Below are positions 8,179 through 18,886 of a stretch of DNA of 64,000 nt, one piece after another. The DNA comes from Janthinobacterium violaceinigrum (lineage in GTDB: Bacteria; Pseudomonadota; Gammaproteobacteria; Burkholderiales; Burkholderiaceae_D): positions 124,001 through 188,000 of the forward strand of contig NZ_WFLI01000006.1 of NCBI RefSeq assembly GCF_009208555.1, in the 5' to 3' direction. Under the pieces are notes generated by a model. The model saw nothing but the letters and a program-made list of their open reading frames with translations. It ran no database searches and had not been told where the DNA came from. Each line of letters begins with the position of its first letter. Within the stretch, counting starts at the first letter, position 1. The translations under genes and the position numbers were made by a program.

Positions 8179-11100
8179 ATGCACTACTCATTTACTGAGA
8201 AGAAACGCATTCGCAAATCATTCGCGAAGCGCGCCAACGTTCACCACGTTCCGTTCCTGCTGGCGACCCAGCTCGAGTCTTATCATAGTTTCTTGCAAGA
8301 GGACATAGCACCGTCCGGCCGCAAGAATGATGGCCTGCAGTCGGCTTTCACTTCGATTTTCCCTATCGTTTCGCACAATGGTTTTGCGCGTCTCGAATTC
8401 TTGTCGTACGTTCTGGGCGATCCTGCCTTTGACGTCAAAGAATGTCAACAACGTGGCCTGACGTTCGCGTCGCCGCTGCGCGCGAAAGTGCGCCTGGTGA
8501 TCCTGGACAAGGAATCGCCAACCAAGCCTGTCGTCAAGGAAATGAAAGAACAGGAAGTCTACATGGGCGAATTGCCGCTCATGACGACCACCGGTTCGTT
8601 CGTCATCAACGGCACGGAGCGGGTGATCGTTTCCCAGCTGCACCGTTCGCCTGGCGTGTTCTTCGAGCACGACCGCGGCAAGACCCACTCGTCCGGTAAA
8701 CTGCTGTTCTCTGCGCGTATCATTCCTTACCGCGGTTCGTGGCTGGACTTCGAGTTCGACCCGAAAGACATCCTGTTCTTCCGCGTCGACCGCCGCCGCA
8801 AGATGCCCGTCACGATCCTGCTCAAAGCCATCGGCATGTCGCACGAGCAAATCCTTGCGAACTTCTTCGTCTTCGACAATTTCAACCTGCGCTCCGAAGG
8901 CGCGGAAATGGAATTCGTCTCCGAGCGTCTGCGCGGCGAAGTGGCGCGCTTTGACATCGTCGACAAGTCGGGCAAGACCCTGGTGCTGAAAGACAAGCGT
9001 ATCAACGCCAAGCACGTGCGTGATATCGAAGCTGCCGGCATCAAGCACATTTCCGTACCGGAAGACTACCTGCTGGGCCGCGTATTGGCGAAGAACATCG
9101 TCGATGGCGACACCGGCGAAGTCGTCGCGTCCGCGAACGATGAGCTGACGGAAGACCTGCTGGGCCGCCTGCGCGATGCCAACATTTCCGAAATCCAGAC
9201 CTTGTACACCAACGATCTGGATCAGGGCGCCTACATCTCGCAAACCCTGCGTATCGACGACACCGCCGACCAGATGGCTGCGAAAGTGGCGATCTACCGC
9301 ATGATGCGTCCAGGCGAACCGCCAACGGAAGATTCCGTTGAAGCGCTGTTCAACGGCCTGTTCTACAACTCGGACCGCTACGACCTGTCGGCCGTGGGCC
9401 GCATGAAGTTCAACCGCCGCATTGGCCGCGATGAACTGACGGGCGCCATGACCCTGTCGAACGAAGACGTGCTGGCCGTGATCAAGATCCTGGTGGAACT
9501 GCGCAATGGCCGCGGCGAAGTCGACGATATCGATCACCTGGGCAACCGTCGCGTACGTTGCGTGGGCGAACTGGCCGAGAATCAATTCCGCGCCGGCCTG
9601 GTGCGTGTTGAGCGCGCCGTCAAGGAACGCCTCGGCCAAGCCGAAGCGGACAACCTGATGCCGCACGACCTGATCAACTCGAAGCCGATTTCGGCCGCGA
9701 TTCGCGAGTTCTTCGGTTCATCCCAGCTGTCGCAGTTCATGGACCAAACCAATCCTCTGTCGGAAATTACCCACAAGCGCCGCGTATCGGCTCTGGGACC
9801 CGGCGGTCTGACACGCGAACGCGCCGGCTTTGAAGTGCGCGACGTGCATCCGACCCACTACGGCCGCGTCTGCCCGATCGAGACACCGGAAGGTCCGAAC
9901 ATTGGTCTGATCAACTCGCTGGCTCTGTATGCCCGCCTGAATGAATACGGCTTCCTGGAAACCCCATACCGCAAGGTCGAAGGCTCCAAGATTACCGATC
10001 AGATCGACTACCTGTCCGCCATCGAAGAAGGCCGCTACATCATCGCTCAGGCGAATGCGACCATCAACGACGAAGGCATGCTGTCCGATGAACTGGTCTC
10101 GGCCCGTGAAGCTGGCGAAACCATCCTGGTCTCCCCGGAGCGCATCCAGTACATGGACGTGGCGCCAGGCCAGATCGTTTCCGTCGCTGCCTCGCTGATT
10201 CCGTTCCTCGAACACGATGATGCGAACCGTGCATTGATGGGCGCCAACATGCAACGCCAGGCTGTGCCTTGCTTGCGTCCGGAAAAAGCGCTGGTCGGTA
10301 CCGGTATCGAACGCACCGTTGCGGTCGACTCGGGCACCACCGTGCAAGCGCTGCGTGGCGGTATCGTCGATTACATCGATGCGGGCCGTGTCGTGATTCG
10401 CGTGAACGATGACGAAGCGCAAGCTGGTGAAGTGGGCGTCGACATCTACAACCTGATCAAGTACACCCGTTCGAACCAGAACACCAACATCAACCAGCGT
10501 CCTATCGTGCAAGTGGGCGATCGTGTTGCCAAGCGCGACGTGATCGCCGACGGCGCATCGACCGACCTGGGTGAATTGGCGCTGGGCCAGAACATGACCG
10601 TGGCCTTCATGCCATGGAATGGTCTGAACTTCGAAGATTCGATCCTGATCTCGGAAAACGTCGTCAAGGACGACCGCTACACCTCGATTCATATCGAAGA
10701 GTTGTCGGTGGTGGCCCGTGACACGAAACTGGGCGCGGAAGAAATTACGCGCGACATCTCGAACCTGGCTGAAAACCAGCTGGCTCGTCTGGATGAATCC
10801 GGTATCGTCTACATCGGCGCGGAAGTACAAGCCGGTGACACCCTGGTCGGTAAGGTAACGCCTAAAGGCGAAACCCAGCTGACCCCGGAAGAGAAGCTGC
10901 TGCGCGCGATTTTCGGCGAAAAAGCCTCGGACGTGAAAGATACCTCGCTGCGCGTGCCTTCGGGCATGATCGGTACCGTGATCGACGTGCAAGTCTTCAC
11001 CCGTGAAGGCATCGTGCGCGACAAGCGTGCCCAGCAAATTATCGATGACGAGCTGAAGCGTTTCCGTCTGGACTTGAACGACCAGATGCGTATCGTGGAA

Positions 11101-12285
11101 GGCGATGCCTTCCAGCGTCTGGAAAAGATGCTGATCGGCAAAGTTGTCAACGGCGGCCCGAAAAAGCTGGCCAAAGGCGCCAAGATCACCAAGGAATACC
11201 TGGCCGATCTGGACAAATACCACTGGTTCGACATCCGCCCTGCGGACGACGATGCCGCGGTAGCGCTGGAAGCGATCAAGGAATCGATCAACGAGAAGCG
11301 TCACCAGTTCGATCTGGCCTTCGAAGAGAAGCGCAAGAAACTGACGCAAGGCGATGAGCTGCAGCCAGGCGTGCAAAAAATGGTCAAGGTGTACCTGGCC
11401 GTGAAACGCCGCCTGCAGTCGGGCGACAAGATGGCAGGTCGCCACGGTAACAAGGGTGTGGTTTCCCGTATTGTTCCTGTGGAAGATATGCCATACATGG
11501 CCGACGGCACGCCAGCCGACGTTGTGCTGAACCCGCTGGGCGTTCCTTCGCGGATGAACGTTGGTCAGATTCTCGAGACTCACTTGGGCTGGGCTGCCAA
11601 GGGTCTGGGTATCCGCATCGGCGAAATGCTGAAGGCGCAAACCAAGGTCGAGCAAGTGCGCAAGTACCTGACGACGATCTACAACGACAACGGCCGTGCC
11701 GAAGAGTTGAACGACTTCGACGACGAAGAGATCATGAAGCTGGCGGAAAACCTGAAAAAAGGTGTTCCATTCGCCACGCCAGTGTTCGACGGCGCCAATG
11801 AAGAAGAGATCCGCCGCATGCTGGACCTGGCGTATCCGGACGACATCGCCAAGAACCTGGGCATGACCGCTTCGAAAAACCAGGTGACCATGTATGACGG
11901 TCGCACCGGTGAAGCGTTCGAGCGCAAGGTTACTGTCGGCGTCATGCACATGCTGAAACTGCATCACTTGGTCGATGACAAGATGCATGCGCGTTCGACC
12001 GGTCCTTACTCGCTGGTAACGCAGCAGCCGCTGGGTGGTAAAGCCCAGTTCGGTGGTCAGCGTTTCGGTGAGATGGAAGTCTGGGCACTGGAAGCGTATG
12101 GCGCGTCGTATGTCTTGCAAGAGATGTTGACCGTCAAGTCCGATGACGTGAATGGCCGTACCAAAGTGTACGAGAACCTCGTCAAGGGCGACCACGTGAT
12201 CGACGCCGGCATGCCGGAATCGTTCAACGTGCTGGTCAAGGAAATCCGTTCGCTGGGTATCGATATCGACCTCGAACGCAACTAA
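8179..12285 (+). CDS. rpoB: DNA-directed RNA polymerase beta subunit
   Basis: 1368 residues from the ATG giving [15 protein letters not shown], preceded by GGAG. The frame is open 30 codons further upstream, but that part is leader. The beta subunit forms half of the polymerase active cleft. The rifampicin-binding region [20 protein letters not shown] is followed by [10 protein letters not shown], with wild-type residues at the positions that usually mutate to resistance. [12 protein letters not shown] and the C-terminal [18 protein letters not shown] are intact. It is expressed with rpoC, 109 bases downstream. Confidence 0.99.
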   Translation: MHYSFTEKKRIRKSFAKRANVHHVPFLLATQLESYHSFLQEDIAPSGRKNDGLQSAFTSIFPIVSHNGFARLEFLSYVLGDPAFDVKECQQRGLTFASPLRAKVRLVILDKESPTKPVVKEMKEQEVYMGELPLMTTTGSFVINGTERVIVSQLHRSPGVFFEHDRGKTHSSGKLLFSARIIPYRGSWLDFEFDPKDILFFRVDRRRKMPVTILLKAIGMSHEQILANFFVFDNFNLRSEGAEMEFVSERLRGEVARFDIVDKSGKTLVLKDKRINAKHVRDIEAAGIKHISVPEDYLLGRVLAKNIVDGDTGEVVASANDELTEDLLGRLRDANISEIQTLYTNDLDQGAYISQTLRIDDTADQMAAKVAIYRMMRPGEPPTEDSVEALFNGLFYNSDRYDLSAVGRMKFNRRIGRDELTGAMTLSNEDVLAVIKILVELRNGRGEVDDIDHLGNRRVRCVGELAENQFRAGLVRVERAVKERLGQAEADNLMPHDLINSKPISAAIREFFGSSQLSQFMDQTNPLSEITHKRRVSALGPGGLTRERAGFEVRDVHPTHYGRVCPIETPEGPNIGLINSLALYARLNEYGFLETPYRKVEGSKITDQIDYLSAIEEGRYIIAQANATINDEGMLSDELVSAREAGETILVSPERIQYMDVAPGQIVSVAASLIPFLEHDDANRALMGANMQRQAVPCLRPEKALVGTGIERTVAVDSGTTVQALRGGIVDYIDAGRVVIRVNDDEAQAGEVGVDIYNLIKYTRSNQNTNINQRPIVQVGDRVAKRDVIADGASTDLGELALGQNMTVAFMPWNGLNFEDSILISENVVKDDRYTSIHIEELSVVARDTKLGAEEITRDISNLAENQLARLDESGIVYIGAEVQAGDTLVGKVTPKGETQLTPEEKLLRAIFGEKASDVKDTSLRVPSGMIGTVIDVQVFTREGIVRDKRAQQIIDDELKRFRLDLNDQMRIVEGDAFQRLEKMLIGKVVNGGPKKLAKGAKITKEYLADLDKYHWFDIRPADDDAAVALEAIKESINEKRHQFDLAFEEKRKKLTQGDELQPGVQKMVKVYLAVKRRLQSGDKMAGRHGNKGVVSRIVPVEDMPYMADGTPADVVLNPLGVPSRMNVGQILETHLGWAAKGLGIRIGEMLKAQTKVEQVRKYLTTIYNDNGRAEELNDFDDEEIMKLAENLKKGVPFATPVFDGANEEEIRRMLDLAYPDDIAKNLGMTASKNQVTMYDGRTGEAFERKVTVGVMHMLKLHHLVDDKMHARSTGPYSLVTQQPLGGKAQFGGQRFGEMEVWALEAYGASYVLQEMLTVKSDDVNGRTKVYENLVKGDHVIDAGMPESFNVLVKEIRSLGIDIDLERN

Positions 12286-12322
12286 AAGACAGCCACCTGT
12301 CATTTGGTTTGGGAAACACAAA

Positions 12323-12347
12323 GCCCGGCTGGGAAACCACGCCGGGC
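12323..12347 (+). other. Stem-loop in the rpoB-rpoC spacer
   Basis: GCCCGGC at 12323-12329 pairs perfectly with GCCGGGC at 12341-12347. No T-run follows, so it should not terminate transcription. It may protect the transcript or mark a processing site; that role is inferred. Confidence 0.45.
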
Positions 12348-12394
12348 AATGTAGTCTCAGGAATATAGAAATTTAATCACCTCTGGAGTGATAC

Positions 12395-15300
12395 ATGAAA
12401 GCACTGCTCGATCTATTCAAGCAAGTACAGACCAACGAGACCTTCGATGCAATCAAGATCGGTCTCGCTTCGCCTGAGAAAATCCGTTCGTGGTCCTACG
12501 GCGAAGTCAAGAAGCCGGAAACCATCAACTACCGTACCTTCAAGCCTGAGCGCGACGGCCTGTTCTGCGCCAAGATCTTTGGCCCGATCAAGGATTACGA
12601 ATGCCTGTGCGGCAAGTACAAGCGCCTGAAACACCGCGGCGTGATCTGCGAAAAGTGCGGCGTCGAAGTTACGCTGGCCAAAGTGCGCCGCGAGCGCATG
12701 GGCCACATCGAGCTGGCGTCGCCAACCGCGCACATCTGGTTCCTGAAGTCGCTGCCGTCGCGTCTGGGCATGGTCCTGGACATGACCCTGCGGGACATCG
12801 AACGCGTGCTGTACTTTGAAGCATACGTCGTGACCGATCCAGGCATGACCCCGCTGAAGAAGTGCCAGATCATGTCGGAAGACGACTACGCCGCCAAGTA
12901 CGAAGAATACGGCGACGACTTCACCGCCTTCATGGGCGCCGAAGGTATCCGTGAACTGCTGCGCTCGATCGACATCCACCGCGATGCCGAAACCCTGCGC
13001 GTGGAACTGAAGGAATCGAAATCCGAAGCCAAGATCAAGAAATACGCGAAGCGCCTGAAAGTGCTGGAAGCGTTCCAACGTTCGGGCATCAAGCCGGACT
13101 GGATGATCATGGAAGTGCTGCCAGTGCTGCCGCCGGAACTGCGTCCGCTGGTACCGCTGGATGGCGGCCGTTTCGCGACCTCGGATCTGAACGATCTGTA
13201 TCGCCGCGTCATCAACCGTAACAACCGTCTGAAACGCCTGATGGAGCTGCGCGCTCCAGAGATCATCACGCGCAACGAAAAGCGCATGCTGCAAGAAGCG
13301 GTCGATTCGCTGCTGGACAACGGCCGTCGCGGCAAAGCGATGACCGGCGCCAACAAGCGTCCGCTGAAATCGCTGGCAGAGATGATCAAGGGCAAGGGCG
13401 GCCGTTTCCGTCAAAACTTGCTGGGCAAACGCGTCGATTACTCCGGTCGTTCGGTCATCGTCGTGGGCCCGCAATTGAAACTGCATCAGTGCGGCTTGCC
13501 GAAACTGATGGCGCTGGAACTGTTCAAGCCATTCATTTTCAATAAACTGGAACTGATGGGTCTGGCGACCACGATCAAGGCCGCGAAAAAACTGGTCGAG
13601 ATTCAAGAACCGGTCGTGTGGGACATCCTGGAAGACGTGATCCGTGAACATCCGATCATGTTGAACCGTGCACCAACGTTGCACCGTCTGGGTATCCAGG
13701 CGTTCGAGCCAGTCCTGATTGAAGGCAAGGCCATCCAGTTGCACCCGCTCGTCTGCGCCGCATTCAACGCCGACTTTGACGGTGACCAAATGGCGGTCCA
13801 CGTTCCTCTGTCGATCGAAGCGCAGATGGAAGCACGCACTTTGATGCTGGCATCGAACAACATCCTGTTCCCATCGAACGGCGAACCATCGATCGTTCCT
13901 TCCCAGGATATCGTGTTGGGTCTGTACTACGCGACCCGCGAAGCGATCAATGCGAAGAACGAAGGGATGATGTTCCCTGACGTGTCGGAAGTGATCCGCG
14001 CCTACGACAACAAGGAAGTCGAACTGACGACCCGCGTGACCGTGCGTATTACCGAATACCCGAAAAACGCCGAAACGGGCGAATTCGAGAAAACGGTTAC
14101 CCGCTACGAAACGACGATCGGCCGTGCGATCCTGTCGGAAATTCTGCCTAAAGGCCTGCCGTTCTCCGTCCTGAACCGCGCGCTGAAAAAGAAAGAAATT
14201 TCCAAGCTGATCAACACGTCGTTCCGCAAGTGCGGCCTGCGCGCCACCGTGGTGTTCGCAGACAAACTGATGCAATCGGGTTTCCGCCTGGCGACACGCG
14301 CCGGTATCTCGATCTGCGTCGACGACATGCTGGTACCGCCTCAAAAAGTCACCCTGATCGCGACGGCCGAATCGGAAGTCAAGCAGATCGAACAGCAATA
14401 CGCCTCGGGTCTCGTGACCGCCGGCGAGCGTTACAACAAGGTCGTCGATATCTGGGGCAAAACCTCGGATGAAGTCGGCAAGGCCATGATGGACCAGCTC
14501 AAAGTCGAAGACGTGATCCGCCGCGACGGCACCAAGTCGACGCAAGAATCGTTCAACGCCATTTACATGATGGCCGACTCCGGCGCGCGCGGTTCCGCAG
14601 CCCAGATTCGCCAGTTGGCCGGTATGCGTGGTCTGATGGCCAAACCGGATGGCTCGATTATCGAAACGCCGATTACCGCGAACTTCCGCGAAGGTCTGAA
14701 CGTTTTGCAGTACTTCATTTCGACCCACGGTGCGCGTAAAGGTCTGGCCGATACGGCGCTGAAAACGGCTAACTCCGGTTACCTGACGCGTCGTCTGGTT
14801 GACGTGACGCAAGATCTGGTGGTGATCGAGGACGATTGCGGCACCATGAACGGCGCCGTCATGAAGGCACTGGTCGAAGGTGGTGAAGTCATCGAACCGT
14901 TGCGTGACCGTATCCTCGGCCGCGTGGTGGTGCATGACGTCGTCAATCCTGAAACCCAGGAAACGCTGTATGAAGCCGGCACCTTGATGGACGAAGACAT
15001 GGTCGAAGAGATCGAGCGTCTGTCCATCGATGAAGTCAAGGTTCGCACGCCACTGACTTGCGACACGCGCTTCGGCCTGTGCGCCAAGTGCTATGGCCGC
15101 GACCTGGGCCGCGGCATGCTGGTCAACGCCGGCGAAGCCGTCGGTGTGGTGGCAGCGCAGTCGATTGGTGAGCCGGGTACCCAGCTGACCATGCGTACGT
15201 TCCACATTGGTGGTGCGGCATCGCGTGCAGCAGTGGCATCGTCGGTGGAAGCCAAGTCGAACGGTACCATCCGCTTCACGGCAACCATGCGTTACGTGAC

Positions 15301-16636
15301 GAACGGCAAGGGCGCGCAAATCGTCATTTCCCGTTCCGGCGAAGTGCTGATTACCGACGACCATGGCCGTGAGCGTGAGCGTCATAAAGTGCCGTACGGT
15401 GCGACCCTGATCGTCAAGGACGGCATGGTCATCAAGGCCGGTACGGCCCTGGCAACGTGGGATCCGCTGACCCGTCCGATCATTACCGAATACGCCGGTC
15501 AAGTGCGTTTCGAGAACGTCGAAGAAGGCGTCACCGTAGCCCGTCAGGTCGACGAAGTGACCGGTCTGTCCACCCTGGTGGCGATCGATGCGAAACGTCG
15601 CGGTTCGCTGACCAAGACCCTGCGTCCGCAAGTCAAGCTGATCAACGACGCGAACGAAGAAGTCAAGATCGCCGGCACCGAACACTCGGTGGCGATCGGC
15701 TTCCAGGTCGGCGCGCTGATCATGGTCAAGGACGGTCAACAGGTATCGGTGGGTGAAGTGCTGGCACGTATTCCTACCGAATCGCAAAAAACGCGCGATA
15801 TTACCGGTGGTCTGCCACGCGTTGCGGAACTGTTCGAAGCGCGCTCGCCGAAAGATGCCGGTATGCTGGCGGAAGTCACGGGTACGGTTGCGTTCGGTAA
15901 AGAAACCAAGGGCAAGCAGCGTCTGGAAATCACGGACATGGACGGCAACAAGCATGAGTTCTTGATCACCAAGGACAAACAAGTGCTGGTGCATGACGGC
16001 CAAGTCGTGAACAAGGGCGAGATGATCGTGGACGGCCCGGCCGATCCGCAAGACATCCTGCGTCTGCTGGGTATCGAAGCGCTGGCACGTTACATCGTTG
16101 ACGAAGTGCAAGACGTGTACCGTCTGCAAGGCGTGAAGATCAATGACAAGCACATCGAAGTGATCGTGCGTCAGATGCTGCGTCGCGTTCAGATCGTCAA
16201 TGCCGGCGACACCAACTACATCGTTGGCGAGCAGGTAGAGCGTTCGGAACTGCTGGACGAGAACGATCGCATGGCCGTTGAGAACAAGATTCCAGCGACC
16301 TACGAAAACGTCTTGTTGGGTATTACCAAGGCATCGCTGTCGACCGATTCGTTCATCTCGGCCGCATCGTTCCAGGAAACCACCCGCGTGCTGACCGAAG
16401 CGGCGATCATGGGCAAGCGCGATGGTCTGCGCGGCCTGAAAGAGAACGTCATCGTCGGCCGTCTGATTCCTGGCGGTACGGGCCTGGCCTTCCACCGCGC
16501 ACGCAAAGAGAAAGAAGCGTGGGAAGTGGAAGAGCGTCAAGCACTGCTGCTGGCCGAGAAAGCCTCGATGGCCGGCGAAGCTGCCGAAGCGCTGCAGGAT
16601 ATCGAGACCCAGCAACACCACGGCGACGAAGCGTAA
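12395..16636 (+). CDS. rpoC: DNA-directed RNA polymerase beta' subunit
   Basis: 1413 residues, normal for proteobacteria. A TGGAGTG ribosome site precedes the ATG. The N-terminal zinc ribbon has C70, C72, C85 and C88. The catalytic magnesium loop [12 protein letters not shown] has Asp at 460, 462 and 464. The second zinc site is in [16 protein letters not shown]. The trigger loop region [18 protein letters not shown] and the C-terminal [19 protein letters not shown] are present. A strong intrinsic terminator lies 22 bases after the stop, so the polymerase transcript ends here instead of running into rpsL. Confidence 0.99.
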   Translation: MKALLDLFKQVQTNETFDAIKIGLASPEKIRSWSYGEVKKPETINYRTFKPERDGLFCAKIFGPIKDYECLCGKYKRLKHRGVICEKCGVEVTLAKVRRERMGHIELASPTAHIWFLKSLPSRLGMVLDMTLRDIERVLYFEAYVVTDPGMTPLKKCQIMSEDDYAAKYEEYGDDFTAFMGAEGIRELLRSIDIHRDAETLRVELKESKSEAKIKKYAKRLKVLEAFQRSGIKPDWMIMEVLPVLPPELRPLVPLDGGRFATSDLNDLYRRVINRNNRLKRLMELRAPEIITRNEKRMLQEAVDSLLDNGRRGKAMTGANKRPLKSLAEMIKGKGGRFRQNLLGKRVDYSGRSVIVVGPQLKLHQCGLPKLMALELFKPFIFNKLELMGLATTIKAAKKLVEIQEPVVWDILEDVIREHPIMLNRAPTLHRLGIQAFEPVLIEGKAIQLHPLVCAAFNADFDGDQMAVHVPLSIEAQMEARTLMLASNNILFPSNGEPSIVPSQDIVLGLYYATREAINAKNEGMMFPDVSEVIRAYDNKEVELTTRVTVRITEYPKNAETGEFEKTVTRYETTIGRAILSEILPKGLPFSVLNRALKKKEISKLINTSFRKCGLRATVVFADKLMQSGFRLATRAGISICVDDMLVPPQKVTLIATAESEVKQIEQQYASGLVTAGERYNKVVDIWGKTSDEVGKAMMDQLKVEDVIRRDGTKSTQESFNAIYMMADSGARGSAAQIRQLAGMRGLMAKPDGSIIETPITANFREGLNVLQYFISTHGARKGLADTALKTANSGYLTRRLVDVTQDLVVIEDDCGTMNGAVMKALVEGGEVIEPLRDRILGRVVVHDVVNPETQETLYEAGTLMDEDMVEEIERLSIDEVKVRTPLTCDTRFGLCAKCYGRDLGRGMLVNAGEAVGVVAAQSIGEPGTQLTMRTFHIGGAASRAAVASSVEAKSNGTIRFTATMRYVTNGKGAQIVISRSGEVLITDDHGRERERHKVPYGATLIVKDGMVIKAGTALATWDPLTRPIITEYAGQVRFENVEEGVTVARQVDEVTGLSTLVAIDAKRRGSLTKTLRPQVKLINDANEEVKIAGTEHSVAIGFQVGALIMVKDGQQVSVGEVLARIPTESQKTRDITGGLPRVAELFEARSPKDAGMLAEVTGTVAFGKETKGKQRLEITDMDGNKHEFLITKDKQVLVHDGQVVNKGEMIVDGPADPQDILRLLGIEALARYIVDEVQDVYRLQGVKINDKHIEVIVRQMLRRVQIVNAGDTNYIVGEQVERSELLDENDRMAVENKIPATYENVLLGITKASLSTDSFISAASFQETTRVLTEAAIMGKRDGLRGLKENVIVGRLIPGGTGLAFHRARKEKEAWEVEERQALLLAEKASMAGEAAEALQDIETQQHHGDEA

Positions 16637-16657
16637 TCGACGCTGCTAGCTGACAAG

Positions 16658-16684
16658 AACGGCACCTTCGGGTGCCGTTTTTTT
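16658..16684 (+). terminator. Intrinsic terminator after rpoC
   Basis: ACGGCACC at 16659-16666 and GGTGCCGT at 16671-16678 close on a TTCG loop and run into seven T residues. It is a textbook Rho-independent terminator ending the rpoBC transcript. Confidence 0.95.
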
Positions 16685-17266
16685 ATGCCTGCGTGCTTTT
16701 TCCAGGACTGGCGGAGAAACAGCGCGCAATACGGTATAGCGTGGCGCTCCGTATTTATGCGGCAGCACCGCTATTGCCAGGCGTATGCAGCGCATTAAAA
16801 GAATCTCTCCTTTCCGGGAATTGCCCATGCGCGCATGGTGTTTATAGAGACAGCATGGATAAATGAAACATGGATTGAAAGTCCAGTCCGCCATGCTGTT
16901 ATTCATGGCGGGAATGCATAATCAAACCGGTGCGCTGGTATTTTCTCTGGCTAGCCTGTGAATCAATATGCCCCAGTGAATGAGTGCGATATGGGGCAAG
17001 CTGGAATGGACGGATTGCATAAGCGACGCTGCCGTGGGCAGACAGTTGGCGGATACGGCAGGCCATCTGCTCATTGCGCAAAGGAGTGGGAAGTGAGCGC
17101 TCACAAGGAGGGCTGATTGCCGGCTGTCGCTTGCCCGGGCATCGCCGCTTCGCTGCATCCGGGCGCGCAACGGGCTCATGGCGGCGCATCGCCGCGTTGT
17201 TGCGCCATCACGCACTATTGCCCCCGCCACGCTAGTTTCCAGTTCATTCATGCTAAGATTTGGCGC
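16685..17266 (+). other. Non-coding gap after rpoC
   Basis: These 582 bases show no convincing gene; the short frames on both strands lack ribosome sites and protein-like composition. The region is less GC-rich than its surroundings. It holds a 9-bp inverted repeat with a 32-base spacer (ACAGCATGG at 16850-16858, CCATGCTGT at 16891-16899) and a 12-bp palindrome described separately. Confidence 0.6.
17093..17104. promoter_or_regulatory. LacI-type operator-like palindrome
   Basis: GTGAGCGCTCAC is a perfect 12-bp palindrome matching the core of the ideal symmetric lac operator. It lies 162 bases ahead of the winged-helix gene at 17267. No LacI-family gene is in the window, so its regulator is unknown and chance is possible. 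Confidence 0.3.
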
Positions 17267-17899
17267 ATGATTGCCCAAGCCCTGTTTACTCCCGCCCAGC
17301 AGAAACTGCTGGGTTTGCTCTTTGTCCGCGTGAATGAAGGCTTTCACTTGAACGAGATCATGCGCTTGACGGGCCTGGGCAGCGCATCGGCGCAGCGGGA
17401 ACTGCGCCGCCTGCATGATTCCGGCCTGATCACGTCGGAGCGGATCGGCAATGTGCGGCGCTTCTGGCCCAACAAGGAAAGCCTCGTGTATCCCGAGTTG
17501 AGCGGGCTGGTGCAGAAAACCTTCGGCATCGTCGGCGTGCTCAGCGCAACCCTGGCGCCCTTGCGTGCCCAGTTGCACCTGGCCTTCGTGTCGGGCGCCA
17601 CGGCGAAGGGACAGGACATGCCCGGCAGCGCCATCGATTTGCTGCTGGTGGGCGAAGAAGCCAATTATGGCGATCTGTTGACGGGATTGGCCCCGGCCGA
17701 GCGAACCTTGAGGCGTAAAATCAATCCCAACTTATATACGCTGGCCGATTATCGCCGACGTCTGCGTGAAGGCCAGCCATTCCTGCTGCAGGTATTGCAG
17801 CAGCCGAAATTGTTTGTCATCGGCGATGAATCGCTATTGCATGCGCTGGCATTGCCAGATTCCCACTTGCAAGCGAATGACGTGCCATCTATATTCTAA
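17267..17899 (+). CDS. Winged-helix regulator with degenerate nucleotidyltransferase-like domain
   Basis: 210 residues from the ATG giving MIAQALFTPAQQKLL; the frame is open 50 codons upstream without domain content. Residues 1-75 form a winged helix (LNEIMRLTGLGSASAQREL then RLHDSGLITSERIGNVRRF). Residues 95-135 resemble the start of a polymerase-beta-type nucleotidyltransferase (MNT-like): LHLAFVSGATAKGQD then SAIDLLLVG. Active members have a Gly-Ser motif and an Asp-x-Asp pair. Here these read G110-A111 and A122-I-D124, so one metal-binding Asp and the Ser are lost and catalysis is unlikely. The domain may bind a nucleotide or partner instead. An HDOD gene follows on the same strand. Confidence 0.8.
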   Translation: MIAQALFTPAQQKLLGLLFVRVNEGFHLNEIMRLTGLGSASAQRELRRLHDSGLITSERIGNVRRFWPNKESLVYPELSGLVQKTFGIVGVLSATLAPLRAQLHLAFVSGATAKGQDMPGSAIDLLLVGEEANYGDLLTGLAPAERTLRRKINPNLYTLADYRRRLREGQPFLLQVLQQPKLFVIGDESLLHALALPDSHLQANDVPSIF

Positions 17900-17971
17900 A
17901 GGCCGGGTCTGGCATTTAATTTCTACTGCATGAAATTGATGCTGGAAAAATATTTAAGGCGGATTGAACGT

Positions 17972-18814
17972 ATGATGAATAAATTACAGGCTTTCGGTTT
18001 AATTGTTTCCCAAGCGGTACGCGGAGAATTAACTTTCCCCACCAGTGTTAATTCCGCTTTGCAATTGCAACTGGCCCTGGCCGAACCGGATTGCCATATC
18101 GATCATGCGATCAAGCTGGTGCTGGCCGAGCCCTTGCTGGCGGCGCGCACGGTCGCGCTGGCCAATTCGGCCGTGTACAGCCGTGGCGAGGGAGCGCCCG
18201 TGACCAGCGTGCGCGCCGCCGTCATGCGCATGGGATACCGCAATCTGTATGCGCTGGTGGCGGCCATGGTGGTGCGCCAGTTCGGCAGCAAGATCATCGA
18301 CCCCGCCCTGCGCCAGAAGGCGACCCAGCTGTGGGAGCACACGGCGCACGTGGCGGCGCTGGCGCACGTGTTGGCCCGCCGCGTGACGCACGTCGATGCG
18401 GACACGGCCCTGTTCGCCGGTATCGTGCATGAAGTGGGCGGCTTTTACCTGCTGTCGCGTGCCGATGAATTCCCCGGCCTGCTCGACGACGATGCCGATC
18501 ACTGGATGGAGTCCGCCGAAGAAATCATTTCCCGCGAAGTCATGAAGAAGCTGCTGATCCCGCTGGCCGTCAGCGAAGCCATCGAAGGCTTGCGCGACGG
18601 CTTGCTGTCGATTCCGCCCGACTCCCTGCTCGACACCTTATTGTTGGCCAAGCAATTGTCGCCCGTGCCGTCGCCCTTGCAGGTGACATACGTGGAAATG
18701 CTCACGCCCTCCGATTCCGTCATCGATTTCATTATCGACAACGAGACCCTGCAAAGCATCCTGGCCGAATCGGCCGAGGAAGTGCGTTCCATGAGTGCTG
18801 CGCTGCTGGTGTAG
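17972..18814 (+). CDS. HDOD domain protein
   Basis: 280 residues from the first of two adjacent ATGs. AAGGCGG about 10 bases upstream supports this start; an ATG at 17930 would add 14 residues but has no ribosome site. HDOD domains are relatives of HD phosphohydrolases that lack the metal ligands and act as signalling scaffolds. Typical parts are KLVLAEPLLAARTVALANSA, VTSVRAAVMRMGYRNLYALV, and the later LWEHTAHVAALAHVLARRV and LFAGIVHEVGGFYLL. Some HD-like residues (HEVG) remain. The gene ends at a bidirectional terminator shared with the convergent peptidase gene. Confidence 0.85.
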   Translation: MMNKLQAFGLIVSQAVRGELTFPTSVNSALQLQLALAEPDCHIDHAIKLVLAEPLLAARTVALANSAVYSRGEGAPVTSVRAAVMRMGYRNLYALVAAMVVRQFGSKIIDPALRQKATQLWEHTAHVAALAHVLARRVTHVDADTALFAGIVHEVGGFYLLSRADEFPGLLDDDADHWMESAEEIISREVMKKLLIPLAVSEAIEGLRDGLLSIPPDSLLDTLLLAKQLSPVPSPLQVTYVEMLTPSDSVIDFIIDNETLQSILAESAEEVRSMSAALLV

Positions 18815-18831
18815 GGTAATACGCTGCGGGC

Positions 18832-18868
18832 AAAAAAAACGGCAGCGCCATGGAGGCGCTGCCGTTTT
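18832..18868. terminator. Bidirectional intrinsic terminator
   Basis: CGGCAGCGCC and GGCGCTGCCG form a perfect 10-bp stem at 18840-18864, flanked by eight A on the left and four T on the right. It sits between two convergent genes and can serve both strands; the A-run makes it stronger for the minus strand. Confidence 0.88.
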
Positions 18869-18886
18869 GCTTTCAGGCGCTGCGTC

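Noticed and set aside
12413-16621. 1402-codon open frame antisense to rpoC, and similar long antisense frames over rpoB, tuf and rpsL
   Set aside because: They mirror codon structure of the sense genes, are rich in His, Gln and Arg, have no ribosome site and no domain pattern. The sense proteins are certain.
16646-16906. Short frames on both strands just after rpoC
   Set aside because: They run through the terminator, lack ribosome sites and have no domain content.
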